Source: Gp6-AA40 sp036407095 (GTDB lineage Bacteria; Acidobacteriota; Vicinamibacteria; Vicinamibacterales; UBA2999). Taken from it: DNA of 64,000 nt. Under the pieces are notes generated by a model. It was not told the DNA's origin and did not search any database. It saw only the letters and a program-made list of their open reading frames with translations. Made by a program: the position numbers and the translations under genes. The stretch covers positions 1 through 64,000 of the forward strand of contig DASWZV010000129.1 of the NCBI GenBank assembly GCA_036407095.1. The letters run 5' to 3'. Shown one piece after another: positions 52,641-60,455 of this stretch. Within the stretch, counting starts at the first letter, position 1. Every line of letters starts with the position of its first letter.

Positions 52641-52828
52641 GAGGTTGACGGAGACCCGGTTTTCGCACGGAGGCACGGAGACACGGAGACCTGACGGATG
52701 CCCTGCTGCCGCGAACGACACACGCCGCGAGTGGACCGCCGGCCTTTGGCCGGCGCCCGGATCGTGAGAGCTCGAACGAGCTCCGTGTCTCCGTGCAAAG
52801 ACCGTGACTCCGCGGTCTCCGTGACCTC
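52641..52828. repeat. CACGGAG inverted element with GCCGGC core hairpin
   Basis: The left arm (52641-52688) and right arm (52781-52828) are inverted copies sharing a 16-bp GCACGGAGACACGGAG segment. A GCCGGC-CTTT-GGCCGGC hairpin sits between them. It shares the plan of the element at 20461-20767 and overlaps the rhomboid stop codon by two bases. Confidence 0.75.
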
Positions 52829-53504
52829 AGCGATCGAGTTCATTCCACCACTCGACGCGCTGGCGTTCGGGGCGTCTGAATATCCACACGCCGAGCGCGC
52901 CGGCGGCGAATCCGGCGATGTGCGCCCAGAACGCGATGCCGCCGGTCGCGCCGTGGGTCGTGTTCGCAATCGATCCCACGCCGCTGAGGAACTGCATCAG
53001 GAACCAGACGCCGAGAAACATGATCGCGGGGATCTCCATGACCTGCCAGAAGAACAGCAGCGTCACGAGCGTCACGATTCGCGAGTGCGGATACAGGATG
53101 AAGTACGCCCCCATGACGCCGGCGATCGCGCCGCTCGCGCCGACCATCGGTACCGGTGAATCGGGCGCGGTGATCGTCTGCGCCAGCGCCGCCGCCACGC
53201 CACAGAGCAGGTAGAACGCCAGGAAGCGTCCGTGCCCCATGCGATCTTCGACGTTGTCGCCGAAGATCCAGAGGTAGAGCATGTTGCCCCCGACATGCAG
53301 AAAGCCGCCATGCAGGAACATCGACGACAGCACCGACGGCCAGGAGAACATCGCCGGCACGAGGCCGAACTCGTACACGAACTGCTGACCGAAATAATCA
53401 CCCAGCGACAGCTGATACAGGAACACGAGCACGTTGAGGACAACGAGGGAGATCGTGACGTACGGCGTCGTGCGTGATGGGATGACGTCGCGAAGCGGGA
53501 TCAT
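52827..53504 (-). CDS. rhomboid-family intramembrane serine protease
   Basis: This protein has 225 residues and six TM helices. The catalytic pair is Ser124 in GASGAIAGVMGAY and His195 in FWAHIAGFAAGAL. The helix-2 HxxxN motif is HGGFLHVGGNMLYLWIFGDNVED. It cleaves substrate TM helices inside the membrane. It has no extra domain. The gene lies on the minus strand between the TPR metallopeptidase and the zinc-ribbon operon, with a repeat element touching its 3' end. Confidence 0.95.
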   Translation of the reverse strand: MIPLRDVIPSRTTPYVTISLVVLNVLVFLYQLSLGDYFGQQFVYEFGLVPAMFSWPSVLSSMFLHGGFLHVGGNMLYLWIFGDNVEDRMGHGRFLAFYLLCGVAAALAQTITAPDSPVPMVGASGAIAGVMGAYFILYPHSRIVTLVTLLFFWQVMEIPAIMFLGVWFLMQFLSGVGSIANTTHGATGGIAFWAHIAGFAAGALGVWIFRRPERQRVEWWNELDR

Positions 53505-53567
53505 GGTCGGTCTTCGATCTTCAGTCTACGGTCTCCGGCAGGACCCAAGACAGGAGAAAGCGAAGAC

Positions 53568-56090
53568 TTACTGGTGCTCGGCGATCTTGAGCAGCAAGTC
53601 CTGAGCGCGCTCGAACGACGGCGCGATCTCGAGCGCGGCGAGCGTCTGTCGCTTCGCCTCTGCCCACTCGCCCGCCATGACGTAGGCATCGGCGAGATCG
53701 GTAAACGCCTCGGCGCGGTCGGGTGGATTACTGGCGAGGGCACTGCGGAACGCCTGAATCGCCGTCTTCGCATCCTTCTTCTTCAGCGCCAGCTTGCCGA
53801 GCGCCGTCTCCGCCTGCACGTCGAAGGGATCGATCGCGACCAGCCGGCGGTATGCGTTCTCGATACGGGCATCGTCCTTGAGCGGGACGACCAGCTCGGC
53901 GAGCTTCCGCGCCGACTCGACATCGGAATGATCGACTTTCATCACGTCTTCGAGCGCGCGAATCGCCCGCGCCGTATCTTTCTGCTCGAGCGCGATCGAC
54001 GCGATCATCTTGTTCGGATTGTTGTCGCCGTTGGCGGCGGGGATGAGTTTCGCCGCACGCTCGAGCGCGGCGATCGCCGCGGCGTTGTCCTTGCGCTGGT
54101 GCAGCGCTTCGGCCAGCCGCATCTGAATCGCGAAGCTGCCCGGATCGGCCGCCGCGAGCTTCTGCAGCTCCTCGACCGACGGCTTGCCCTTGATCTCGGG
54201 CGTCTTCAACGCCGCCCGAATCGAGGCGTACTGTTTGTCCAGACTCGCGTCGAACGACGTCTGCAGCTGCGCGAGCGATACGCCGACCGCCTCTTTGAGC
54301 GCCTCCTCGGTCTCGAGCCCTTCGCCATACGCGCGCAGCAGCGCGTGGAGCTTCGGCTCGCCGTAGGTGTTCACCAGGTGCTCGACCACGAGCGAGGCTT
54401 CGTAGTAGGCGAGCGAGATCATCTTCGGATCCTGGAAGCCCTCATTGAGCACATCGAGCTTGAGGATCTTGCCTTCGTTGAGCGCGTGCGCGAAGGACAC
54501 TTCCATCTCACGCCCCCATTCAGGGCGCGCGCGCTTTTCTTCCCAGACCGAGATCCCTTCGGTGAGCCACCGCGGCACGCGGTTCTTCGACATCTGCAGC
54601 GTGACGACGTGCGCCAGTTCGTGCCACAGCGTCGCACCCCAGTTGAAGTCGCCAGGCGGCCGCGCGTGCGGGGAGTCGAGCGTCACCACGCGCCCGAAAC
54701 ACGCGCCGAGCGCGCCGATCATGCCGGGCAGTCCGACGTTGCGCACCGCGAAGTCGTCGTGGACGGGGAACATCTCGATCAGGATCGGACCGTTCACCGT
54801 GACGCCGTACTGCTTCGCGAGCGTCGCCAATGCTTCCTTCGCGAGCGGGATCGCCTGCTCTTTCATCACGCCGATCTCTTCGGGGTCGAAACGCATGATG
54901 ATGTTGCCGTCGGTGACGGTCTGGAACTTCTCGAGCTTGTCCATCATCGTGAGCAGGTTGTAAGAGACGACATCCAGCGGGTCGTCCTTGAAGGCGCGCT
55001 CGAGCGCAGATCGCGCAGCGGGCTCGTCACCGGTCCGCAGCAGGTGCCGGCCGAGATCGGCAAAGGCCTCCGTATTCTGGTTGTCGATCTCGAGCGAGCG
55101 CTTGACCAGCATGGCCGCCTCGTCGAACCGGTAGTTGCGCGCCGCGTGATCGCCGATCACGCGATAGACCTCGCCGTAGCGCGGGTTGATCGCGAGGATG
55201 CCCTTGATCTCTTCGTCCATCGCCTGGGTGCGGCCCTCGAGGAACGCGATCGCCGCTGACAGAGACCGTGCCTCGAGGCTGTTGGGATTGACCGAGAGCG
55301 CCTTCTTGATTTCGTCCTTGGCCTCATCCCGCTTGCGCTCGTCCAGCAGGACCTCTGCGTTCAGCAAGTGCGCCGGTGCGTAGTTGGGATTGATCTTGAG
55401 CGCGCGGTCGAGCGCCTGTTTCGCATTCGGCGGGTTCTCGCCGAGCATCAACTCCGCGTAGCCGACGACGGCAGGGAGATAATTCTCGTCGACCTTGAGC
55501 GCGTCCTGAAACGACTGCAACGCGTTCTTGGGATCGTACTTGTCGAGGAACAATCTGCCCCAGGCGGCGTTGAGAGGTACATCCTGCGGCGCAACCTTGT
55601 TGCCGCTCCGGAAGAAGGCGTTCGCGTCCTGCGACTGCCCCAGCGCGCGGGCGGCCAGCGCCAGTCGCAGGTAGTCGGCCGCCGTGCGCGGCTGAGATCG
55701 CTCGACGATCAGGTCGAGCATGCGTCGTCCCTCATCGCGTCGCCCGAGCTGAAGGCGCAGCAGTCCAAGCTCGAGCGCCGCGTCGCCAGTTGGCTGTGCG
55801 GCGGCGGGTCCGGTCAGCTGTTTCTCGGCCTCGGCATACCGGCCGCGTTCGATATCCGCGCGAGCGCGAATCGCGATCGATCGTGGGTCAGTCGCGCTGC
55901 GCAGCAGTCGATCGACCTCATCGAATTGTCCCTGAGCGAGCGCATGTGCAGCCGCATCGGCGGGAGTCGCCGGTGCCGCACCGGCTCTGCTCTGCGCAGA
56001 CGGCGGCGTTCCAGTCTGAAGAATCAACGCGGAGACCGCGAGGACGCGGAGCGCGAGTGGAAAGCGACGGGCGATGGATTGAGGAACCAT
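53568..56090 (-). CDS. TPR-rich protein with HExxH metallopeptidase (MA-clan-like) domain
   Basis: This protein has 840 residues and a signal peptide. TPR-type helical repeats fill about 40-370 (for example NALQSFQDALKVDENYLPAVVGYAEL) and 640-840. Between them is a gluzincin-like domain: LWHELAHVVTLQ with His490, Glu491 and His494, and the downstream Glu in LTEGISVWEE. This is the peptidase MA-like family, commonly annotated in Acidobacteriota. The zinc site appears intact, so it may be an active periplasmic protease whose TPRs hold substrate. It precedes the rhomboid gene by 63 bp, suggesting shared envelope proteostasis. Confidence 0.88.
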   Translation of the reverse strand: MVPQSIARRFPLALRVLAVSALILQTGTPPSAQSRAGAAPATPADAAAHALAQGQFDEVDRLLRSATDPRSIAIRARADIERGRYAEAEKQLTGPAAAQPTGDAALELGLLRLQLGRRDEGRRMLDLIVERSQPRTAADYLRLALAARALGQSQDANAFFRSGNKVAPQDVPLNAAWGRLFLDKYDPKNALQSFQDALKVDENYLPAVVGYAELMLGENPPNAKQALDRALKINPNYAPAHLLNAEVLLDERKRDEAKDEIKKALSVNPNSLEARSLSAAIAFLEGRTQAMDEEIKGILAINPRYGEVYRVIGDHAARNYRFDEAAMLVKRSLEIDNQNTEAFADLGRHLLRTGDEPAARSALERAFKDDPLDVVSYNLLTMMDKLEKFQTVTDGNIIMRFDPEEIGVMKEQAIPLAKEALATLAKQYGVTVNGPILIEMFPVHDDFAVRNVGLPGMIGALGACFGRVVTLDSPHARPPGDFNWGATLWHELAHVVTLQMSKNRVPRWLTEGISVWEEKRARPEWGREMEVSFAHALNEGKILKLDVLNEGFQDPKMISLAYYEASLVVEHLVNTYGEPKLHALLRAYGEGLETEEALKEAVGVSLAQLQTSFDASLDKQYASIRAALKTPEIKGKPSVEELQKLAAADPGSFAIQMRLAEALHQRKDNAAAIAALERAAKLIPAANGDNNPNKMIASIALEQKDTARAIRALEDVMKVDHSDVESARKLAELVVPLKDDARIENAYRRLVAIDPFDVQAETALGKLALKKKDAKTAIQAFRSALASNPPDRAEAFTDLADAYVMAGEWAEAKRQTLAALEIAPSFERAQDLLLKIAEHQ

Positions 56091-56110
56091 CCGGTTGTCG
56101 TGAGTATAGT

Positions 56111-56620
56111 TTACGCGCGCTCCCGCAGTCCCAGCGCCCGCTCTTCCGCAGCAATTCGACGGACGAGCAGGACGCCAAAGCCGATCACCGACAGTGGTCC
56201 GGTCACGCGTGCGCTGCTCAGCAGCGCCATGGCGACGAGCTCGCCAATCACCGCGACATAGTTCGGGTGGCGCACGAAACGATACGGTCCGGTCGAGACG
56301 AGCGGAGCGCCGTGCAACACGAACACCTTATACGTCCAGCGTCGTCCGAGCGACGCGATCGCCCAGAATTTCAGCGCCTTGGCGGCCACGAGGAGCACCA
56401 CACCGGCAACGGCCGCCGTGCCGATCGGCCGGTCCATCACAATCCCTTCGGCCGCCATCGCCACAAACGTGATCGGGTACGCCCATCGCATCGTCCCATA
56501 CACGGGATCGAGTGAAGGCGACGCACCGTGGGTGAGCATCCACCGCTCGTTCGATCGGGACAGCCAGAGCTCGCCGAGCATCATCAGAAGGATTGCGATT
56601 AACGAGATGGTTGGAAGCAT
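56111..56620 (-). CDS. isoprenylcysteine carboxyl-methyltransferase-family membrane protein
   Basis: This protein has 169 residues and five or so TM helices. The ICMT/PEMT signature is at the C-terminal part: YKVFVLHGAPLVSTGPYRFVRHPNYVAVIGELVAM (RHPNY) with a terminal Glu pair (RRIAAEERALGLRERA). In bacteria such enzymes often methylate polyketide or lipid products next to ketosynthases. It lies downstream of the FAD reductase, behind a repeat, and close to the ketosynthase. That context suggests it methylates the product of that small pathway. Confidence 0.82.
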   Translation of the reverse strand: MLPTISLIAILLMMLGELWLSRSNERWMLTHGASPSLDPVYGTMRWAYPITFVAMAAEGIVMDRPIGTAAVAGVVLLVAAKALKFWAIASLGRRWTYKVFVLHGAPLVSTGPYRFVRHPNYVAVIGELVAMALLSSARVTGPLSVIGFGVLLVRRIAAEERALGLRERA

Positions 56621-56630
56621 GTCGTTTCTA

Positions 56631-56785
56631 TCGCGGAAACGGAGGGGACGGGGGGAACGGGAATGATCACACGGGGAGAACGGGTTAACAGGGGTAACGG
56701 GAGTTTTCCGCTAAGAATCCCTGTTATCTCCGTTATCCCCGTTACCTCCGTGTTTTCCCGTTTTCCCCGTCTTCCCCGTTCCCTC
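56631..56785. repeat. degenerate ACGGGGA / CCCCGTT inverted element overlapping a gene end
   Basis: The left arm of GGGGACGGGGGGAACGGG-type steps and the right arm of CCGTTATCCCCGTTACCTCC-type steps are inverted copies around a short spacer near 56705-56712. The right arm encodes the C-terminal tail of the FAD reductase. Confidence 0.7.
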
Positions 56786-57931
56786 CTGTGCCAAGCCGAC
56801 GTCCCCCGCGACACCGATCAGATATTCCACTGGTGCCGCCCATCGCTTCGAGATCACCGCCGCCAGATCCAACGCCCATGAGGAACCGACGATCGATCGG
56901 AGCGCACGGTTGAGCCGCCACTTCCCCGCGAACTCACGCGCGCGCCTTGCGTGAAGCGCGTCGCACGCGGGCCGGCCCGACGCGAGCTCTTCGAGCGCCG
57001 CCTCGGCGGCCAGTTCACCGCCGCGAAGCGCGAATCGAAGACCATCGCCCGTCATCGGATCGACGAAGCCTGCGGCATCTCCAGCGAGAAGCAATCCAGG
57101 CGCGCCGGATCCTCGTGCGTCAACCGCCAGCGGACCGAGCACCGCCACACGAGACACGCAGGTGGCTTTGGCAAATCGATCGCTCAGCTCGCGATCGGCA
57201 GCAAGGGCACGTCGAATGAACGCCTGCTGATCGGCATATCGCGTCGGCAGGTGTTCACCGTCGCTGACGACCGACACATTGGTCATGCCGCCTGGCAGCG
57301 GCGCAACGCCGATATATCCACCGCGTCTGATGTGCATCTCGCCGTGCGCGGTCATTCCTGCAACGTCCGTGTAATAGGCGCCAAACGCCCACCGACGCGG
57401 CTGTCGTGCATACGACGCGAGCTTCAGATGCGAAGCCAGTCGAGAACCGCGGCCGTCTGCGCCGATGACAACACGGGCGCCGATCGCGTAGTCACGCTGC
57501 GCGGACACCAGACGGACGCCGGCAACGCGCCCCCCATCGTCGACGATCGGCTCTCGAACAGTGAGACACTCTTCGAGCTGCGCACCCGATGCGATCGCCG
57601 CCGTGAGGAGGATGTGGTCGAGATCGCGGCGCGTCATCGAGACGCCGCACAAGCCGTGTGGATAGTCTGCTGACACGCGGGCGCCCGGACCAGTGACGGT
57701 CATTCCGGTCACCGGACGCGATCGCGCACGCACCGAGGCGCCGACCCCGAGGCGATCGAGGATCGAGAGCGCACCGGGATTCAGCGTGTCGCCGCACAGC
57801 TTGTCGCGCGGAAACCTGGCGCGATCGATGAGACGCACGCGTACGCCGGCCCGGGCGAGCACGAGCGCCGCGATGCTGCCCGCGGGGCCTGCGCCGACGA
57901 CGAGCGCGTCGAGCCGGCCGGCGTTGTCCAT
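56711..57931 (-). CDS. FAD-dependent oxidoreductase, geranylgeranyl-reductase family
   Basis: This protein has 406 residues. The FAD Rossmann start is DALVVGAGPAGSIAALVLARAG. The family motif KLCGDTLNPGAL follows (normally DKxCGxxL), with the later GDAAGFVDPMTGDGLRFAL. Relatives reduce prenyl or polyketide double bonds. The gene begins 6 bp after the ketosynthase stop, so they are coupled. The last 25 residues (EGTGKTGKTGKHGG and so on) are low-complexity translation of the repeat at 56631-56785, so the ancestral C-terminus was probably shorter. Confidence 0.88.
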   Translation of the reverse strand: MDNAGRLDALVVGAGPAGSIAALVLARAGVRVRLIDRARFPRDKLCGDTLNPGALSILDRLGVGASVRARSRPVTGMTVTGPGARVSADYPHGLCGVSMTRRDLDHILLTAAIASGAQLEECLTVREPIVDDGGRVAGVRLVSAQRDYAIGARVVIGADGRGSRLASHLKLASYARQPRRWAFGAYYTDVAGMTAHGEMHIRRGGYIGVAPLPGGMTNVSVVSDGEHLPTRYADQQAFIRRALAADRELSDRFAKATCVSRVAVLGPLAVDARGSGAPGLLLAGDAAGFVDPMTGDGLRFALRGGELAAEAALEELASGRPACDALHARRAREFAGKWRLNRALRSIVGSSWALDLAAVISKRWAAPVEYLIGVAGDVGLAQEGTGKTGKTGKHGGNGDNGDNRDS

Positions 57932-57937
57932 CGGTGT

Positions 57938-59209
57938 TTACCGGGCGCGACCGATCACGAGCGCGCTGTTCTTGGAGCCGAAGCCGAGACAGTTGCAGAG
58001 GGCTACTTCGACGTCGGCCGGGCGCGACACGTGAGGAATGAAGTCCATCTCGCAGGCGGGATCGCGATCGTCGAGGTTGATTGTCGGCGGAAGCACGCCA
58101 TGCGTCATCGCCAGCGCCGTCGCTGCAACACCGGCCGCGCCGCTCGCGCCCTGCGGATGGCCAATCATCGACTTGGTCGAGGAACCGGGCACATCGTCGG
58201 CATGGCGGCCGAAGACACGACGAACACATCTGGCTTCGATCGCGTCGTTCAACTGCGTCGAGGTGCCGTGATAGTTGACGTATCCGATCTCCCGGGGGGC
58301 GCGGCCGGCCTTATCGAGTGCCATCTCCAGGCACCGGACGATCTCGGCGCCGTCGGGATCCATCTGCACCCGGTGATAGGCGTCGCAGGTCGACGCGTAG
58401 CCTTCGATGCGGGCGTAGATGCGAGCGCCTCGCGCGCGTGCGCGATCCTCGCGCTCGAGGACGAGCATCCACGCCCCCTCGCCGAGCACGAATCCATCGC
58501 GCCCGCGGTCGAAGGGCCGTGACGCCGTCTCCGGTCGATCGTTGTATCGAGTCGAGACGGCGCGCATGCGCGAGAAGCCGAAGATCATTCCCGGGAGCAC
58601 GCAACCATCGGTACCGCCGGAGAGCAGCACCTCGTATTCTCCCGACCGGATGAGGGACGAGGCGTATCCGATGGCGTCAGTCGAACTCGTGCAGCCGCAC
58701 GAGAGCACGTGACTCATGCCGCGCAGGCCGAGCGAGATCGAGATCTCGCTCGAGACCATCCCGCAGATGCCCACGGCGATCGCGTACGGCGTCACATGAC
58801 GCCCGCCCGCGACGAAGAAGTCCTCGTACTGCTTCTCGCCGACGTCGATGCCTCCGCCGCCGCTGCCGATGAGGACACCGGCACCAGACTCCCCTGCCCG
58901 CAGCCCGGCATCGCGCCATGCTTCCCGCGCGGCGACGACGCCGAAGAGCGCAGCTCGTGAGTAGCGCTTCGGATCAGCGCGCCCGTTGTGATCGCCATCG
59001 CCGTCGAGTTCGAGCGCATCAGCGATCGAGACCGGCGGGACCGATGCAGCGACCTGGCACGGATACGTCGAGACGTCGAACTCCGTGATGGCCTTGGTTC
59101 CGCTACAGCCGTTGCTGATGTGTTGCCAGAAGCGATCTCGACCGACGCCGAACGGAGAGACGACACCGATGCCGGAGATCACGACGCGAGACGCGCCGTT
59201 AAGCGACAT
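57938..59209 (-). CDS. beta-ketoacyl synthase (FabF/KAS II-like)
   Basis: This protein has 423 residues from the ATG at 59209. The KAS fold has active-site Cys173 (SCGCTSSTDAIGYASSLI), His in NYHGTSTQLND and His in SMIGHPQGASGAAG. It elongates an acyl-ACP with malonyl-ACP, or forms the first C-C bond of a small polyketide. It is a stand-alone KAS next to a reductase and two ICMT-type methyltransferases, not inside a fab operon. That points to a specialised lipid or polyketide instead of housekeeping fatty acid synthesis. Confidence 0.92.
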   Translation of the reverse strand: MSLNGASRVVISGIGVVSPFGVGRDRFWQHISNGCSGTKAITEFDVSTYPCQVAASVPPVSIADALELDGDGDHNGRADPKRYSRAALFGVVAAREAWRDAGLRAGESGAGVLIGSGGGGIDVGEKQYEDFFVAGGRHVTPYAIAVGICGMVSSEISISLGLRGMSHVLSCGCTSSTDAIGYASSLIRSGEYEVLLSGGTDGCVLPGMIFGFSRMRAVSTRYNDRPETASRPFDRGRDGFVLGEGAWMLVLEREDRARARGARIYARIEGYASTCDAYHRVQMDPDGAEIVRCLEMALDKAGRAPREIGYVNYHGTSTQLNDAIEARCVRRVFGRHADDVPGSSTKSMIGHPQGASGAAGVAATALAMTHGVLPPTINLDDRDPACEMDFIPHVSRPADVEVALCNCLGFGSKNSALVIGRAR

Positions 59210-59230
59210 GAGGTCACTATAATACTGGCC

Positions 59231-59956
59231 GTGGACGATCCCATCCACGCACCAAGCGCGGCTGCACAGGCCTGCGCATGGGCTGGTGCGGTGGCGTTCG
59301 TCGTCTCGCTGAGCTTCTTCCTGTTCAGCTACGACATCACTTACAGCGTGGCGGCGGCCGGCGCCAGCCGCCTCGTCCCCATCGTCTGGAACATCGTGCT
59401 CTTCTCCGTCTTCGCCCTCCATCACAGCCTTTTCGCGCGCTCCAGGGCGCGCGAATGGATCGGACGAACGTTTCGCTCGCTGGAGCGGTCGGTCTACGTC
59501 TGGGTATCGAGCGTGCTGCTGATTCTGGTGTGTGCGTGGTGGAATCCGATTCCCGGCGTGATGTGGCAGGTCTCCAGCCAACCGGCTGTCCTGCTGCTGC
59601 GTATCCTTCACGTCGCAGGCATCGTGCTCTCGATCGCGAGCGCCGCGGCGATCGACATCTGGGTGCTGTCAGGCGTCAGCCAGATCTACCCGGCGGCGAA
59701 GACCACCCGACCTGACAGCTTCAAATCGACGGGACTCTATGGCCTCGTGCGCCATCCGATTTATACGGGGTGGTTCCTGACCGTCTTCGCGATGCCGACG
59801 ATGACGATGACGCAGTTCGTGTTCGCCGCCGTGAGCTCGGCGTACGTGCTCATCGCGATCCCCTTCGAAGAGCATTCGTTGATTGCATCGACGGCCGGGG
59901 CTTACGAGCGTTATAAGCGGAAGGTGCGCTTCCGGGTCGTCCCAGGGATCTATTGA
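59231..59956 (+). CDS. isoprenylcysteine methyltransferase-family membrane protein, longer type
   Basis: This protein has 241 residues from a GTG at 59231. It has five or six TM helices and the C-terminal motif SFKSTGLYGLVRHPIYTGWFLTVF, with Glu in FEEHSLIASTAGAYERYKRKVRFRVVPGIY. This resembles the NnrU/MSBP-like and ICMT groups, which methylate or bind at the membrane. It is divergent from the ketosynthase with only 21 bp between starts, so both must share a very compact promoter (TATAAT at 59218-59223). With the other ICMT at 56.1 kb it brackets the ketosynthase-reductase pair. Confidence 0.8.
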   Translation: MDDPIHAPSAAAQACAWAGAVAFVVSLSFFLFSYDITYSVAAAGASRLVPIVWNIVLFSVFALHHSLFARSRAREWIGRTFRSLERSVYVWVSSVLLILVCAWWNPIPGVMWQVSSQPAVLLLRILHVAGIVLSIASAAAIDIWVLSGVSQIYPAAKTTRPDSFKSTGLYGLVRHPIYTGWFLTVFAMPTMTMTQFVFAAVSSAYVLIAIPFEEHSLIASTAGAYERYKRKVRFRVVPGIY

Positions 59957-59976
59957 GCTGCCGCGAACGCAAGGAC

Positions 59977-60002
59977 GCCGGGTCTACAAAGCAAGACCCG
60001 GC
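59977..60002. terminator. GCCGGGTCT/AGACCCGGC hairpin between convergent genes
   Basis: This is a perfect 9-bp stem with an 8-base loop, followed by CTACACCGTC. The hairpin at 34160 is followed by CTACACTGTC, so they are copies of one dispersed sequence. It can terminate either convergent transcript. Confidence 0.65.
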
Positions 60003-60013
60003 CTACACCGTCA

Positions 60014-60334
60014 CTACTCGTCGTAATCTTCCTGGGGCAGCCCTTCGAGCTCCTCGAGGAAGATGAGTGCACGATGTGACGGGATCTCGAATCGCTTTCC
60101 GCACGTCTTGCACGTCACGTCATCGTCGACCCGGATGAGGTGATCTTTCGACTTGGCAAACAACGCGCGATCGCGGTCGTTTGCGCCGGATGGAATCTGT
60201 GCCTTTTTCGTTCGGCGTATCCATCGAACGGAATAATCGTTGGTGCGGCGGCAGCGGGGGCATTGAAATCTGGCGGGCCGCTGCTCGGGCTTCTCGCTGA
60301 AGAACTGTCGCTCATCCACGTAAGAAGCGTACAT
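60014..60334 (-). CDS. small zinc-ribbon protein
   Basis: This protein has 106 residues from the ATG at 60334. Two CxxC pairs, CPRC (25-28) and CKTCGK (75-78), form a zinc ribbon split by a basic segment. The C-terminus is acidic (LEELEGLPQEDYDE). The layout is typical of small zinc-ribbon proteins (MJ0042/CXXC type) that may bind nucleic acid. Function is unknown to me. It lies convergent with the methyltransferase gene and divergent from lon. A direct repeat (AAGCCGGACACTACG, two copies about 33 bp apart near 60360-60400) sits in its promoter region. Confidence 0.75.
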   Translation of the reverse strand: MYASYVDERQFFSEKPEQRPARFQCPRCRRTNDYSVRWIRRTKKAQIPSGANDRDRALFAKSKDHLIRVDDDVTCKTCGKRFEIPSHRALIFLEELEGLPQEDYDE

Positions 60335-60455
60335 CGTTTGCAGGTTCGTCTAAAGCCGGACACTACGTCTACACCTGCGGCTGAAGCCGGACACTACGAA
60401 TACCTGGGCGCTCCCCCACGTCCGCCGGCCCCTGCGTGTGTGAGCCGCTGATAAG

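Noticed and set aside
53574..55259. 561-codon open frame antisense to the TPR metallopeptidase
   Set aside because: No hydrophobic core or motif; shadow of a strongly supported minus-strand gene.
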